Assembly: GCF_030553305.1 (NCBI RefSeq)
Contig: NZ_JARRAH010000001.1
Span: forward strand, 310,001-374,000
From: Halomarina ordinaria
Lineage (GTDB): Archaea > Halobacteriota > Halobacteria > Halobacteriales > Haloarculaceae
DNA length: 64,000 nt
Direction of reading: 5' to 3'
Shown: piece by piece, positions 33,492-41,436 of the stretch
Layout: each line of letters begins with the position of its first letter
Numbering within the stretch: position 1 is the stretch's first letter
Program-made: the position numbers and the translations under genes
Notes under the pieces: generated by a model
What the model was told of the DNA's origin: nothing
The model's database searches: none
What the model saw: only the letters and a program-made list of their open reading frames with translations

Positions 33492-33868
33492 CAGAGCCCC
33501 TCCTGGGTCGTGCTGACGTGCATCCCCGCGACGCGCCACTCGCCCTCGACGCGGAGGAGCGTCCCGCTCCAGCGCGTGTCGAACTCGTACCTGATTCCCC
33601 GTTCGGTGTCCGTCCACGCCATGAACACGTCGTCGGAGAACCACCCGGCGTCGCCGCGCGTCTCGACGACGAGCGCGGCGCTCTCGACGACCCAGTCGGT
33701 CGTCGTCCGGGTCTGCTCGTGGAGTCCATCAGCGACCGCGTCGTAGCCCGCGAGGCGCTCGGAGAGCCCGAACTTCACGACGCCGTCGGCTTCGAGGAAG
33801 AAGGGCGCGAGCGGGTCGCCGTCGCGGAGGGCGGCGTAGTACTCCCGGACGGTCGTCTCGGCGTCCAT
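33491..33868 (-). CDS. SnoaL-like / NTF2-fold protein
   Basis: The 125-residue protein has the cone-shaped NTF2 pattern: an N-terminal helix 'TTVREYYAALRDGDPLAPFF', a middle 'VVKFGLSERLAGYDAVADGL' and C-terminal strands ending 'RVEGEWRVAGMHVS'. Such proteins are small ligand-binding or isomerase folds (SnoaL, ketosteroid isomerase, DUF4440). No clear catalytic dyad is seen. It overlaps the downstream membrane protein gene. Confidence 0.75.
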   Translation of the reverse strand: MDAETTVREYYAALRDGDPLAPFFLEADGVVKFGLSERLAGYDAVADGLHEQTRTTTDWVVESAALVVETRGDAGWFSDDVFMAWTDTERGIRYEFDTRWSGTLLRVEGEWRVAGMHVSTTQEGL

Positions 33869-33898
33869 GGTCGACCAACCGGCGCCGGCGACTTACCC

Positions 33899-34450
33899 CT
33901 ACTGGAACCCGCGGCCCACGTCGTCGGTCACGAGGTCGTCGAACTCGGCGTCGAGGAGGCGTTCGGCCTCCTCGAACGTCTCGGCGAGCGCGTCGAGCGC
34001 CTCCGTGCGCCCCCCTGCGAACCCCCCGTAGTCCATCGGCCCGTAGGCGGGGCTGTCGACGGCGTCCATCACGTCCTCGAAGAAGGCGTCGGGCGTCGTC
34101 GGCGCGTCGAGGTGCGTCTCGACGACCGCCCCGAGGCGGGTCGCCGCCGACTCGGCGGCCGACTCGTCCTCCGGCGGGGACTGGACCCCGAAGCGACCAC
34201 CGACGTCACGCGGGAAGAGGGGGTCGATGTCGTCGTCGACCCGGCGTGCGACCTCGGCGCCGACGCCGCGCACCTCGTAGGGGTTCTTCGCGTAGGTCTT
34301 CAGCTGGTAGACGCCCGCCCGGGGGTGTGAGAGGTACAGGTCCTCGCCGAGGCCGCGCCGCCGGTCGCCGGCCACGGCCCGCCACTCGCCGGGGTCCGCC
34401 TTCGACTCGACGACGTCCCGGAGGACGTCCTGCCAGTCACGTACGCGCAT
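33899..34450 (-). CDS. Conserved protein of unknown function
   Basis: I do not recognise this 183-residue soluble protein. It starts MRVRDWQDVLRDVVESKADPGEWRAV and has a beta-type segment 'GEDLYLSHPRAGVYQLKTYAKNPYEVRGVG', with helical acidic sequence in the second half ('TEALDALAETFEEAERLLDAEF'). The ATG at 34450 is preferred; longer readings add 28 residues without acidic halophilic character. It is divergent from the enoyl-CoA hydratase gene, 84 bases apart. Confidence 0.65.
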   Translation of the reverse strand: MRVRDWQDVLRDVVESKADPGEWRAVAGDRRRGLGEDLYLSHPRAGVYQLKTYAKNPYEVRGVGAEVARRVDDDIDPLFPRDVGGRFGVQSPPEDESAAESAATRLGAVVETHLDAPTTPDAFFEDVMDAVDSPAYGPMDYGGFAGGRTEALDALAETFEEAERLLDAEFDDLVTDDVGRGFQ

Positions 34451-34534
34451 CGTCTCACCCGTTGGTATCGAATCGCATGAACGTGTCGACGTCGGGGGCA
34501 GAACTATACCGTCGCTCGGCATCACCTCGCACAC

Positions 34535-35311
34535 ATGTCCGAGTCAGCCCCGGTCCTCGCGGACCGCGACGGCGCCGTCGTGACGCTCACCGTCAACCGC
34601 CCCGACCGACTGAACGCGCTCGACACCGACGTCCTCGACGCGTTGCTCGACGCGCTGGCGACGGCCCGGGAGGAGGACACCCGGGTGCTCGTCCTCACGG
34701 GTGCGGGCGAGGATGCGTTCGTCGCCGGCGCCGACATCGAGTACATGTCGCAGTTGTCGGTGGCGGAGGCGCAGGCGTACGCCGAGGTCGGCCACCGCGT
34801 CACCGACGCCATCGAGGGGTTCCCCGCGCCGGTCATCGCCGCGGTGAACGGCTACGCCTTCGGCGGCGGCTGCGAACTCGCGCTCGCCGCCGACTTCCGG
34901 GTGGCGAGCGTCGACGCCGTCCTCGGCCAGACGGAGGTCGACCTTGGTATCGTCCCCGGCTGGGGCGGCACCCAGCGTCTCTCGCGTATCGTGGGCGACT
35001 CGATGGCCCGAAAGCTCGTCTTCTTCGGCGAACGCGTCGACGCGCAGGACGCCCAGCAGATGGGCCTCGTCGACGAGGTGGTCGCGCCCGAGGAGTTCGA
35101 CGAGTACGTCGCGGGGATGGCCGCCGACCTCGCCGAGAAGCCCGCCTTCGCGCTCCAGGCCGCGAAGGAGGCGCTCAATCAGGTCCACGAGACGCACCTC
35201 TCGGCCGGCCTCACCTACGAGCGCCGCCTCTGGAGCGGCCTCTTCGGGACCCACGACCAGCGCGAGGGGATGGAGGCGTTCGTCGAGAAGCGCGACGCCG
35301 ACTTCGAGTAG
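34535..35311 (+). CDS. Enoyl-CoA hydratase/isomerase (crotonase family)
   Basis: The 258-residue enzyme hydrates 2-enoyl-CoA in fatty or branched acid oxidation. The oxyanion-hole segment 'AFVAGADIEYM' is present, as are both catalytic Glu positions of true hydratases: Glu in 'GYAFGGGCELALAADFR' and Glu in 'LGQTEVDLGIVPGWGGTQRL'. The C-terminal helix is typical in length. It is not in a beta-oxidation operon, although thiolase and MaoC-like genes are within 3 kb. Confidence 0.93.
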   Translation: MSESAPVLADRDGAVVTLTVNRPDRLNALDTDVLDALLDALATAREEDTRVLVLTGAGEDAFVAGADIEYMSQLSVAEAQAYAEVGHRVTDAIEGFPAPVIAAVNGYAFGGGCELALAADFRVASVDAVLGQTEVDLGIVPGWGGTQRLSRIVGDSMARKLVFFGERVDAQDAQQMGLVDEVVAPEEFDEYVAGMAADLAEKPAFALQAAKEALNQVHETHLSAGLTYERRLWSGLFGTHDQREGMEAFVEKRDADFE

Positions 35312-35517
35312 CTCGCCGCCCGTCCGGTTCGCCGTCCGTCCGGTCGGCGCGCTCTCGAACGCGTCGACGCTCCCCGCTTGTACACCCGTCACCTGCAACC
35401 CCGTCGCTTAGTGACTGCTCCGTGGTACGAGTCGGCACGTCCCGACGCGACCCGTATGGGGACTCCGTGCCGTCGAGGAACGCCCGATGCCGACGAGCGT
35501 CTGCCAAGACTCCACAA

Positions 35518-35572
35518 TTTATGAAGAAATAGTGTTATAGTCCATATTATTGTGCGTTCATAAACTTATATG
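35518..35572 (+). promoter_or_regulatory. Catalase promoter region with an inverted repeat
   Basis: An AT-rich block precedes the manganese catalase gene. TTTATGAA at 35518-35525 is mirrored exactly by TTCATAAA at 35557-35564, followed at once by CTTATATGG, a TATA-like sequence 36-43 bases before the catalase ATG. The repeat halves are 39 bases apart centre to centre, about four helical turns, so they could bind one regulator dimer each or support looping. Confidence 0.4.
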
Positions 35573-35607
35573 GCCCCGCCGACCGTCGTCCGTGACGAGG
35601 TAACGAG

Positions 35608-36417
35608 ATGTTCTTCCACGAAAACGAACTCCAGTACGAGGTCGAAGTCACCGAACCGGACCCCTACTTCGCGAAGATGCTCCAGCAGGCCATCGGCGGG
35701 GCGGAGGGCGAGATGCGCGTCGCGCTACAGTACATGTTCCAGGCGTTCGCGGTGCCGAGCGAGAAGCAGGAGTACCGCCGCCTGCTGATGGAGACGGCCG
35801 TCGAGGAACTCGGGCACATCGAGATGCTCGCGACGGCCGTCACGAAGAACCTGGAGGGGGCCTCCAGGGAGGTGCGCGAGGAGGCGGCCGAGGACCCCGT
35901 CATCGCGGCGATGATGGAGGGCGGCCAGCCCCGGCAGGCGCTCTCGGCGGGCCTGCACGCGATGCCGGTCGACAGCAACGGCGTGCCGTTCAGCGGCGGC
36001 TACGTCGTCGCCAGCGGCAACCTCGCCGCGGACATGTACGCGAACGTGATGGCCGAGTCGACGGGCCGCCTGCTCGCGGCGCGCCTCTACGAGATGACCG
36101 ACGACCCCGGCATGAAGGACATGCTGTCCTACCTCATCGCGCGCGACACGATGCACCAGAACCAGTGGCACGCGGCCATCGAGGACCTCGGCGACGTCGT
36201 GCCGGTGCCCAACAGCTTCCCCCAGGAGAAGGAGAACCAGGACGTCAACTACCAGTTCATGTCCACGTTCCGCGAGCGCCACGAGGACCCCGAGGAGGCG
36301 TGGACGCAGGGCGCCTCGCCCGACGGGAAGGGCGAGTTCTCCTTCGGCTACCAGCCGGGAGGCGGCGCCCCCGACGTCGACGAGATGCTCGACGAGATGT
36401 ACAACGACGTCGAGTGA
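35608..36417 (+). CDS. Manganese catalase
   Basis: The 269-residue non-haem catalase splits hydrogen peroxide at a dimanganese centre. The ferritin-like bundle carries the expected ligands at Glu35 (GGAEGEMR), Glu66 or 67 with His70 (AVEELGHIEM), Glu150 (VMAESTGRL) and His183 (DTMHQNQW), nearly the same spacing as the Lactobacillus plantarum enzyme. The acidic, Gly-rich C-terminal arm wraps the oligomer in known structures. GAGGTAA lies just before the ATG. It is monocistronic, with an AT-rich upstream region carrying an inverted repeat. Confidence 0.95.
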   Translation: MFFHENELQYEVEVTEPDPYFAKMLQQAIGGAEGEMRVALQYMFQAFAVPSEKQEYRRLLMETAVEELGHIEMLATAVTKNLEGASREVREEAAEDPVIAAMMEGGQPRQALSAGLHAMPVDSNGVPFSGGYVVASGNLAADMYANVMAESTGRLLAARLYEMTDDPGMKDMLSYLIARDTMHQNQWHAAIEDLGDVVPVPNSFPQEKENQDVNYQFMSTFRERHEDPEEAWTQGASPDGKGEFSFGYQPGGGAPDVDEMLDEMYNDVE

Positions 36418-36423
36418 GGCGCG

Positions 36424-36804
36424 TCACTCGAAGACGACGCCCTCGAACTCGCCGGTCATCACCACCGTCCCCGCCTCGTTGGTGCAGATGGCCTCGGAGG
36501 TGAGGTCGACGCGCCCCTCGCGCGGGACGACGTCGAGGACGGTGAGTTCACAGCGTATCTCCTCGCCCGTGTAGACGGGCCGCCGGAACTCGAAGACCAT
36601 GTCGCGTGCGAGGTAGTCGAGGTCGCCCCCGAGCTTCGTCGGGAGCGTCGCCGTCAGGAGACCGTGGACGACGAGGCGACCCTCCTCGTCCGGTTCGAGG
36701 TGGTGCGTGCCCGCGTCGTTCGAGAGTTCGACGAACCGCTCGACGTCCTCGCGGGTGAACGTCCGCGAGTAGGTGTACGTGTCGCCCGGGGAGAGGTCGA
36801 CCAT
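36424..36804 (-). CDS. MaoC-like hotdog dehydratase
   Basis: The 126-residue single hotdog domain has the R-specific hydratase 2 pattern: 'FTREDVERFVELSNDAGTHH' with Asp30 and His35, then 'GRLVVHGLLTATLPTKL' and 'RRPVYTGEEI'. These enzymes hydrate trans-2-enoyl-CoA to R-3-hydroxyacyl-CoA. The ATG at 36804 has a TATA-like TTTTTGTAT about 28 bases upstream, giving a leaderless start. It converges with the catalase gene and is divergent from the Dna2-type gene. Confidence 0.88.
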   Translation of the reverse strand: MVDLSPGDTYTYSRTFTREDVERFVELSNDAGTHHLEPDEEGRLVVHGLLTATLPTKLGGDLDYLARDMVFEFRRPVYTGEEIRCELTVLDVVPREGRVDLTSEAICTNEAGTVVMTGEFEGVVFE

Positions 36805-36828
36805 ATCGCCCCGTCCACCGCCCCGATA

Positions 36829-36837
36829 CAAAAAGGG
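36829..36837 (-). promoter_or_regulatory. TATA box of the MaoC-like gene
   Basis: Read on the minus strand, TTTTTGTAT is centred 28-29 bases before the ATG at 36804. It lies in the 100-base divergent gap shared with the Dna2-type gene. Confidence 0.4.
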
Positions 36838-36904
36838 TGGTCCGGTCCCGTCACTCTCCCCGCGACCGACACCCTCATTCTCCCCGACGCGTCATGACGG
36901 GGTA

Positions 36905-39583
36905 GTGACGCTCCGCGGCCCCGTCGTCGAGGTGGACGAGCCCCGAACCGTCGAGACGCGCTCCGGCGAGCGCGAGCTGGCGGAAGTGCGACTCCGGCCC
37001 GAGGGGGAGGCGGAGCCGGTGACGGTGACGCTCTGGGGGAAGTGGACCGAGACGGCCGCGGTGCTCTCGCCCGGGATGGAACTGCTCGTCACCGACCCGG
37101 AGACGCGCGAGTGGAACGGCGAGACCCAGTACAGCACCTCGCGGTCGTCGCTCGTCGTCGTCGAACCCGACTTCCTCGTCGACGTGACGGCCATCCGCTC
37201 GTGGGTGCAGTGCCCCCGGCTCTACTACCTGAACAAGCTCTCCGGCGTGCCGCTCAACTACCCCGTCGTGATGGGGACGCTCGTCCACGAGGTGTTCGGC
37301 GACCTCCTGCGGGGCCGGGACCTCGAGGCGGCCATCGAGGACCACGTCGCGGACGCGGGCCTCGAACTCGGCCTGCTCGGGCGGGACGCGACGGAGGTGG
37401 CGGACGACGTGCGGCGCAACGCCCGCGCCATCGAGGGGTGGCTCCAGCAGGGGCGACTCACCGAGGAGGACGACTGGCGCTCCGAGCAGACGCTCATCGG
37501 CGAGACGGTCGGCATCAAGGGCCGCGCCGACGCGATTCGCCGCGGCGCCCCGGTCGAACTGAAGACGGGCAAGAACCTCCGGTCGGACCCCCGCTTCCAG
37601 GACAAGGTGCAGGCGGCCTGTTACGCCCTGTTGCTGGCCGAGCGCGACGCCCAGGCGGCCACCGACGGCGGCCGCACCCTCCCCGACACCGGAACGCTCC
37701 TCTACACCAAGAACAGCGTCCTCGACCGCAACGAGGAGACGGGCGACCTCACGCCCGCGAAGGACTTCTCCATCGGCGCCGGCCTCGTCCAGTACGTCCT
37801 GCGCCAGCGCAACGCCCTCGTCGCAGGGGAGGTCCGGGGCGACGTTCCCACGGGGTACGAGGCGAACGCGAAGTGCGAGTACTGCTTCGAGCAGGACACC
37901 TGCATGGTCGTCTCGGGACGCCTCGACCAGGAGTCGAAGGCGGGCGCCATCGGCCGGCCGCTGCCCGAGGAGGAGCGCACCTACTTCGAGCGGTTCTACC
38001 GCGCCATCGAGGAGGAGCGCCGGGAGGTCCACCGCGAGTACGCCAAACTGTGGAAACAGACCGGCGAGGAACGCGCGGCCGACGACCGGGCGCTCGTCGA
38101 CCTCGAACCCCTCGGCCAGCGCCGGCGCGAGGACGGCCGCTGGGAACTCCGGGCGGCGAGCACGGAGGCCGTCTCGAAGATACGCGCCGGCGACGTCGTC
38201 CTCGCGAGCGACGGCCACCCGACGCGGGGGACCGCGGAACTCGCCCGGGTCGAGCAGTTGCGCCCGGATATCGTCGTCTCGACGGACGAACCGGTCGAGT
38301 TGCGCCGCCTCGACGTCTACCCCTCCGAGTTCTCGGTCGACCGGATGCTGACGGCGCTCCACGACGCCGTGCTGAAGGGGTCCGAGGCACGAAGGGACGT
38401 CCTGTTCGGCCGGCGCGACCCCGAGTTCGGGCGCGTCGACGAGACGTTCATCGACAACAACGAGGCGCAGAACCGGGCGGTCGAACTCGCCGTCACGGCC
38501 GATGACTGCGCGCTCGTCCAGGGGCCGCCGGGGACGGGGAAGACCTACACCCTCGCCCGCACGGTGCGCGCGATGGTCGAGCGCGGCGAGCGCGTCCTGC
38601 TGTCGGCGTTCACGAACCGCGCGGTCGACAACGCCCTCGAGGCCCTCCGCGACCAGGGGTTCGACGCGTTCGTCCGCGTCGGCACCGAATCCGGCGTCCG
38701 CGCGGACATGCTCGACGCCCGCCTCGACCCTCGCGGCGACCCGGACGACCGCGTCCGCGAACTGCGCTCTGCACCGGTCGTCGCCGCCACCACCGCCTCC
38801 TGCGGGTCGCGCGTCCTCCGCGAGTGCGAGTTCGACGTCTGCGTGGTCGACGAGGCCGGCCAGCTGACTGAACCGGCGACGCTCGCCGCCGCCAACCTCG
38901 CAGAGCGGTTCGTCCTCGTCGGCGACCACCAGCAGCTCCCGCCGGTCGTCAGGAGCGAGAACGACCTCGGGACCTCCCTGTTCGAGCGCCTCGCCGAACG
39001 CTACCCCGACGCCGCCGTGCTGCTCGACCGCCAGTACCGGATGAACCAGCGCATCCAGTACTTCTCCTCGGCGTCGTTCTACGACGGTCGACTGCGCCCC
39101 GCGACGCCGGAGGTGGCGGGGCGCCGGCTCTCCGACCTCGACGGCGTCCGTTCGGACGCCCTCCCCGCGGACCTGCGCGACGCCGTGGCGTTCGTCGACC
39201 CCGACGGTGCGGCCGTCGGCAACACCAACCCGCGGGAGGCCGAGCGCGTCCGCGAGGTGGTCGAGGCGTACCTCGACGCCGGCGTCGACCCCGGGGACGT
39301 GGGCGTCATCGCCCCGTTCCGGGCACAGGTGGCGGAGTTGACGCGGCGCGTCCCCGAGGGGGTCGCCGTCGACACCGTCGACCGCTTCCAGGGCTCCGCG
39401 AAGGAGGTCATCGTCGTCTCGTTCGTCGCCACGGGCCGCCTCGACGGCCCCATCTTCGAGGACCACCGCCGCGTGAACGTCGCGCTCACGCGGGCGAAGC
39501 GGGCGCTCTGTCTCGTCGGCGATGCGGCGGCGCTGGAGAGCGACCCCTTCTACGCGGAGATGCTCACCTGGGCGCGGTCGTGA
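36905..39583 (+). CDS. Dna2-type nuclease-helicase (Cas4-like nuclease fused to superfamily 1 helicase)
   Basis: The 892-residue protein joins three parts. An N-terminal beta-barrel region (to about 90) is followed by a RecB/Cas4-type nuclease with Fe-S cysteines: Cys in 'WVQCPRLYYLNKL' near residue 103 and the cluster 'CEYCFEQDTC' near 323-332. The C-terminal helicase has Walker A 'VQGPPGTGKTYTLAR' near 537, 'VVDEAGQL' and the late 'TRAKRALCLVGD'. Dna2 enzymes process flaps and resect DNA ends. The chosen start is a GTG (VTLRGPVVEV); upstream in-frame Pro/Arg-rich sequence is not family-like. Confidence 0.88.
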   Translation: MTLRGPVVEVDEPRTVETRSGERELAEVRLRPEGEAEPVTVTLWGKWTETAAVLSPGMELLVTDPETREWNGETQYSTSRSSLVVVEPDFLVDVTAIRSWVQCPRLYYLNKLSGVPLNYPVVMGTLVHEVFGDLLRGRDLEAAIEDHVADAGLELGLLGRDATEVADDVRRNARAIEGWLQQGRLTEEDDWRSEQTLIGETVGIKGRADAIRRGAPVELKTGKNLRSDPRFQDKVQAACYALLLAERDAQAATDGGRTLPDTGTLLYTKNSVLDRNEETGDLTPAKDFSIGAGLVQYVLRQRNALVAGEVRGDVPTGYEANAKCEYCFEQDTCMVVSGRLDQESKAGAIGRPLPEEERTYFERFYRAIEEERREVHREYAKLWKQTGEERAADDRALVDLEPLGQRRREDGRWELRAASTEAVSKIRAGDVVLASDGHPTRGTAELARVEQLRPDIVVSTDEPVELRRLDVYPSEFSVDRMLTALHDAVLKGSEARRDVLFGRRDPEFGRVDETFIDNNEAQNRAVELAVTADDCALVQGPPGTGKTYTLARTVRAMVERGERVLLSAFTNRAVDNALEALRDQGFDAFVRVGTESGVRADMLDARLDPRGDPDDRVRELRSAPVVAATTASCGSRVLRECEFDVCVVDEAGQLTEPATLAAANLAERFVLVGDHQQLPPVVRSENDLGTSLFERLAERYPDAAVLLDRQYRMNQRIQYFSSASFYDGRLRPATPEVAGRRLSDLDGVRSDALPADLRDAVAFVDPDGAAVGNTNPREAERVREVVEAYLDAGVDPGDVGVIAPFRAQVAELTRRVPEGVAVDTVDRFQGSAKEVIVVSFVATGRLDGPIFEDHRRVNVALTRAKRALCLVGDAAALESDPFYAEMLTWARS

Positions 39584-39634
39584 CCGCGGACGCGCCGGCG
39601 CGGCTTTTTGTCGCACGCGCACGTATCGCGTGGT

Positions 39635-40150
39635 ATGTCGACCGACGAGTCCGACACGAAGACGGTTGCCGACCCGACCGACCCGGCCGACTCGCTGAAG
39701 GGCGTCATCGTCGACGGCGTCGTCGGCGCCGCCGGCGGGTTCGTCGGCACCGCGCTGATGACGGTGGTCCTGCTCATCGCGCAGGGGCTCGGCGCGTTCG
39801 AGACGGCGTCGTTCGCCGACCTCGCACGGCTCATCGCCCTGCAGGACGTCCTCGGTGAGGGGCCGCTGCAGGCCGCCGGCTACCTCATCTTCCTCGCCGG
39901 CGGGATGACGACGTGGCCGCTCCTGTTCGCGTCCGTCGAGGCGTACCTCCCCGGCGGGACGATGGCCCAGCGCGGCATCTCCTTCGGGACGGTGCTGTGG
40001 ACGGGGTTCGTCATCGCCTTCTACGCCGGCCAGACGGGGACGGCCCTCTACCTCTACGTCGCGCTGACGCTCGTCGCCCACTGGGTGTACGGCTTCGGTC
40101 TGGGCCTCGTCTTCACCTACTTCAGCACGCGCCCCGACACGCTCGTCTGA
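39635..40150 (+). CDS. Four-helix membrane protein, DUF6789-like
   Basis: The 171-residue protein has a charged N-terminus of about 28 residues and four hydrophobic helices, starting with 'GVVGAAGGFVGTALMTVVLLI' and including 'LIFLAGGMTTWPLLFASV' and 'WVYGFGLGLVFTYF'. The layout resembles the DUF6789 proteins common in haloarchaea, of unknown role. The ATG at 39635 is preferred, with a CTTTTTG element about 28 bases upstream. The FAD-monooxygenase gene follows two bases after its stop, so they form an operon. Confidence 0.7.
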   Translation: MSTDESDTKTVADPTDPADSLKGVIVDGVVGAAGGFVGTALMTVVLLIAQGLGAFETASFADLARLIALQDVLGEGPLQAAGYLIFLAGGMTTWPLLFASVEAYLPGGTMAQRGISFGTVLWTGFVIAFYAGQTGTALYLYVALTLVAHWVYGFGLGLVFTYFSTRPDTLV

Positions 40151-40152
40151 CG

Positions 40153-41421
40153 ATGGACGAGCACGCGTCCGAGACGGACGTGGCGGTCGTGGGCGCCGGC
40201 CCCGCCGGCTGCGTCCTGAGCTACCTGCTCGCGCGGAGCGGGGTGGACGTCACGCTGCTCGAACGGGGCGCGGACCTCGACCGTGCGTTCCGGGGGTACT
40301 TCTGGCAACCCGTCGCGCTCCGCCTGTTCGACCAGATGGGCCTGCTCGCGGACGTCCTCGCCCTCGACCACGTCGAGGTGAGCCGCCCGAGCGTCGACGT
40401 GTACGGGCGCGCGTTCGACCTCTTCGACCTCTCCGCGTCCCCCGGTCCGTACAACTACGGCGTCCTGATGGAGCAGCCGGCCCTGTTGCGCCTGCTCGTC
40501 GAGCGCGCCGCGACGTACGACGGGTTCGAGTTCCGGCCGCACACGCCGGTCCGGGACCTCCTGTCCGAGGACGGTCGCGTCGTCGGCGTCCGCGCGCGAA
40601 ACGCCGACGGCGAGAGCGTGACCGTCCGGGCGCGCTGCGTCGTCGGCGCCGACGGCCGGTACTCGACGGTCCGGGCGGCGGCGGGCATCGACCCCGGGCT
40701 GTTCGACTCCCGGCTCGAACTGCTCTGGTTCAAGCTCCCGGCCGACGCCGTCGGGGAGGACGCACAGGCCCGGTTCGACGCCGCCGGGACGCTGCTCTAC
40801 TTCGGCCTCGGCGAGGAGGAGGCGCAACTCGGCTGGTTCGTCGAGGCGGGGACGTATCCCGACCTCCGAGAGGCGGGCATCGAGGCGTTCCGCGACCGGG
40901 TGCGCGCCGTCGACCCGGCGCTCGGCCCGGCGCTCGACGACCACCTCACCGACTTCGAGGCGTGTTCGCTGCTCCACATCGACCCCGGCGTGAGCGAGCG
41001 CTGGGTCGACGACGGCCTCCTCCTCGTTGGCGACGCGGCCCACGTCGCCTCCCCCGTCGGCGGGCAGGGGAACGGCCTCGCCGTCGAGGACGCCGTCCTC
41101 GCCCACCGCGTCATCTGTGAGGCGCTCGACGGGAGCGACGGCGTCCTCCCCGCGCGGGCGCTCGCCCGGTTCGAGGCGGAGCGTCGCCCGGCCATCGAGC
41201 GCGTCGTCCGCGCCCAGCGCCGCGGGGAGGCGGCGCTCACGGCGCTAGTGCTCTCGCAGGGGCGCGTTCCCGACCCCGTCCGCCGGGCGGCGCTCACCGC
41301 CGGGGTGGGGGTCGCCGCCCACCTCCCGGGCACCCGCCGGACCGTCGAACTGTTCGCGTGGGGGGCGACGTCGGTCACCGTCGCGCGCGAACACCTCGTC
41401 GACGCGCCGACGTGGGCGTAG
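40153..41421 (+). CDS. FAD-dependent monooxygenase-type oxidoreductase
   Basis: The 422-residue flavoprotein has the p-hydroxybenzoate hydroxylase fold. Its dinucleotide motif is 'DVAVVGAGPAGCVLSYLLARSG', with 'VVGADGRYSTVRAAAGI' (the DG motif) and 'LLLVGDAAHVASPVGGQGNGLAVEDA' (the GD motif). Enzymes of this class hydroxylate aromatics or reduce isoprenoid chains. It is encoded two bases after the four-helix membrane protein. No NADPH-binding domain beyond the fold itself is expected. Substrate unknown. Confidence 0.9.
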   Translation: MDEHASETDVAVVGAGPAGCVLSYLLARSGVDVTLLERGADLDRAFRGYFWQPVALRLFDQMGLLADVLALDHVEVSRPSVDVYGRAFDLFDLSASPGPYNYGVLMEQPALLRLLVERAATYDGFEFRPHTPVRDLLSEDGRVVGVRARNADGESVTVRARCVVGADGRYSTVRAAAGIDPGLFDSRLELLWFKLPADAVGEDAQARFDAAGTLLYFGLGEEEAQLGWFVEAGTYPDLREAGIEAFRDRVRAVDPALGPALDDHLTDFEACSLLHIDPGVSERWVDDGLLLVGDAAHVASPVGGQGNGLAVEDAVLAHRVICEALDGSDGVLPARALARFEAERRPAIERVVRAQRRGEAALTALVLSQGRVPDPVRRAALTAGVGVAAHLPGTRRTVELFAWGATSVTVAREHLVDAPTWA

Positions 41422-41436
41422 CAGTCGCGCGTCGTC

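Noticed and set aside
36875-40081. Open frame of more than 1000 codons on the minus strand
   Set aside because: It is antisense to the Dna2-type gene and its neighbour, and its translation is repetitive Arg/Val/Asp/Gly-rich sequence with no family motif, the usual shadow of high-GC genes.
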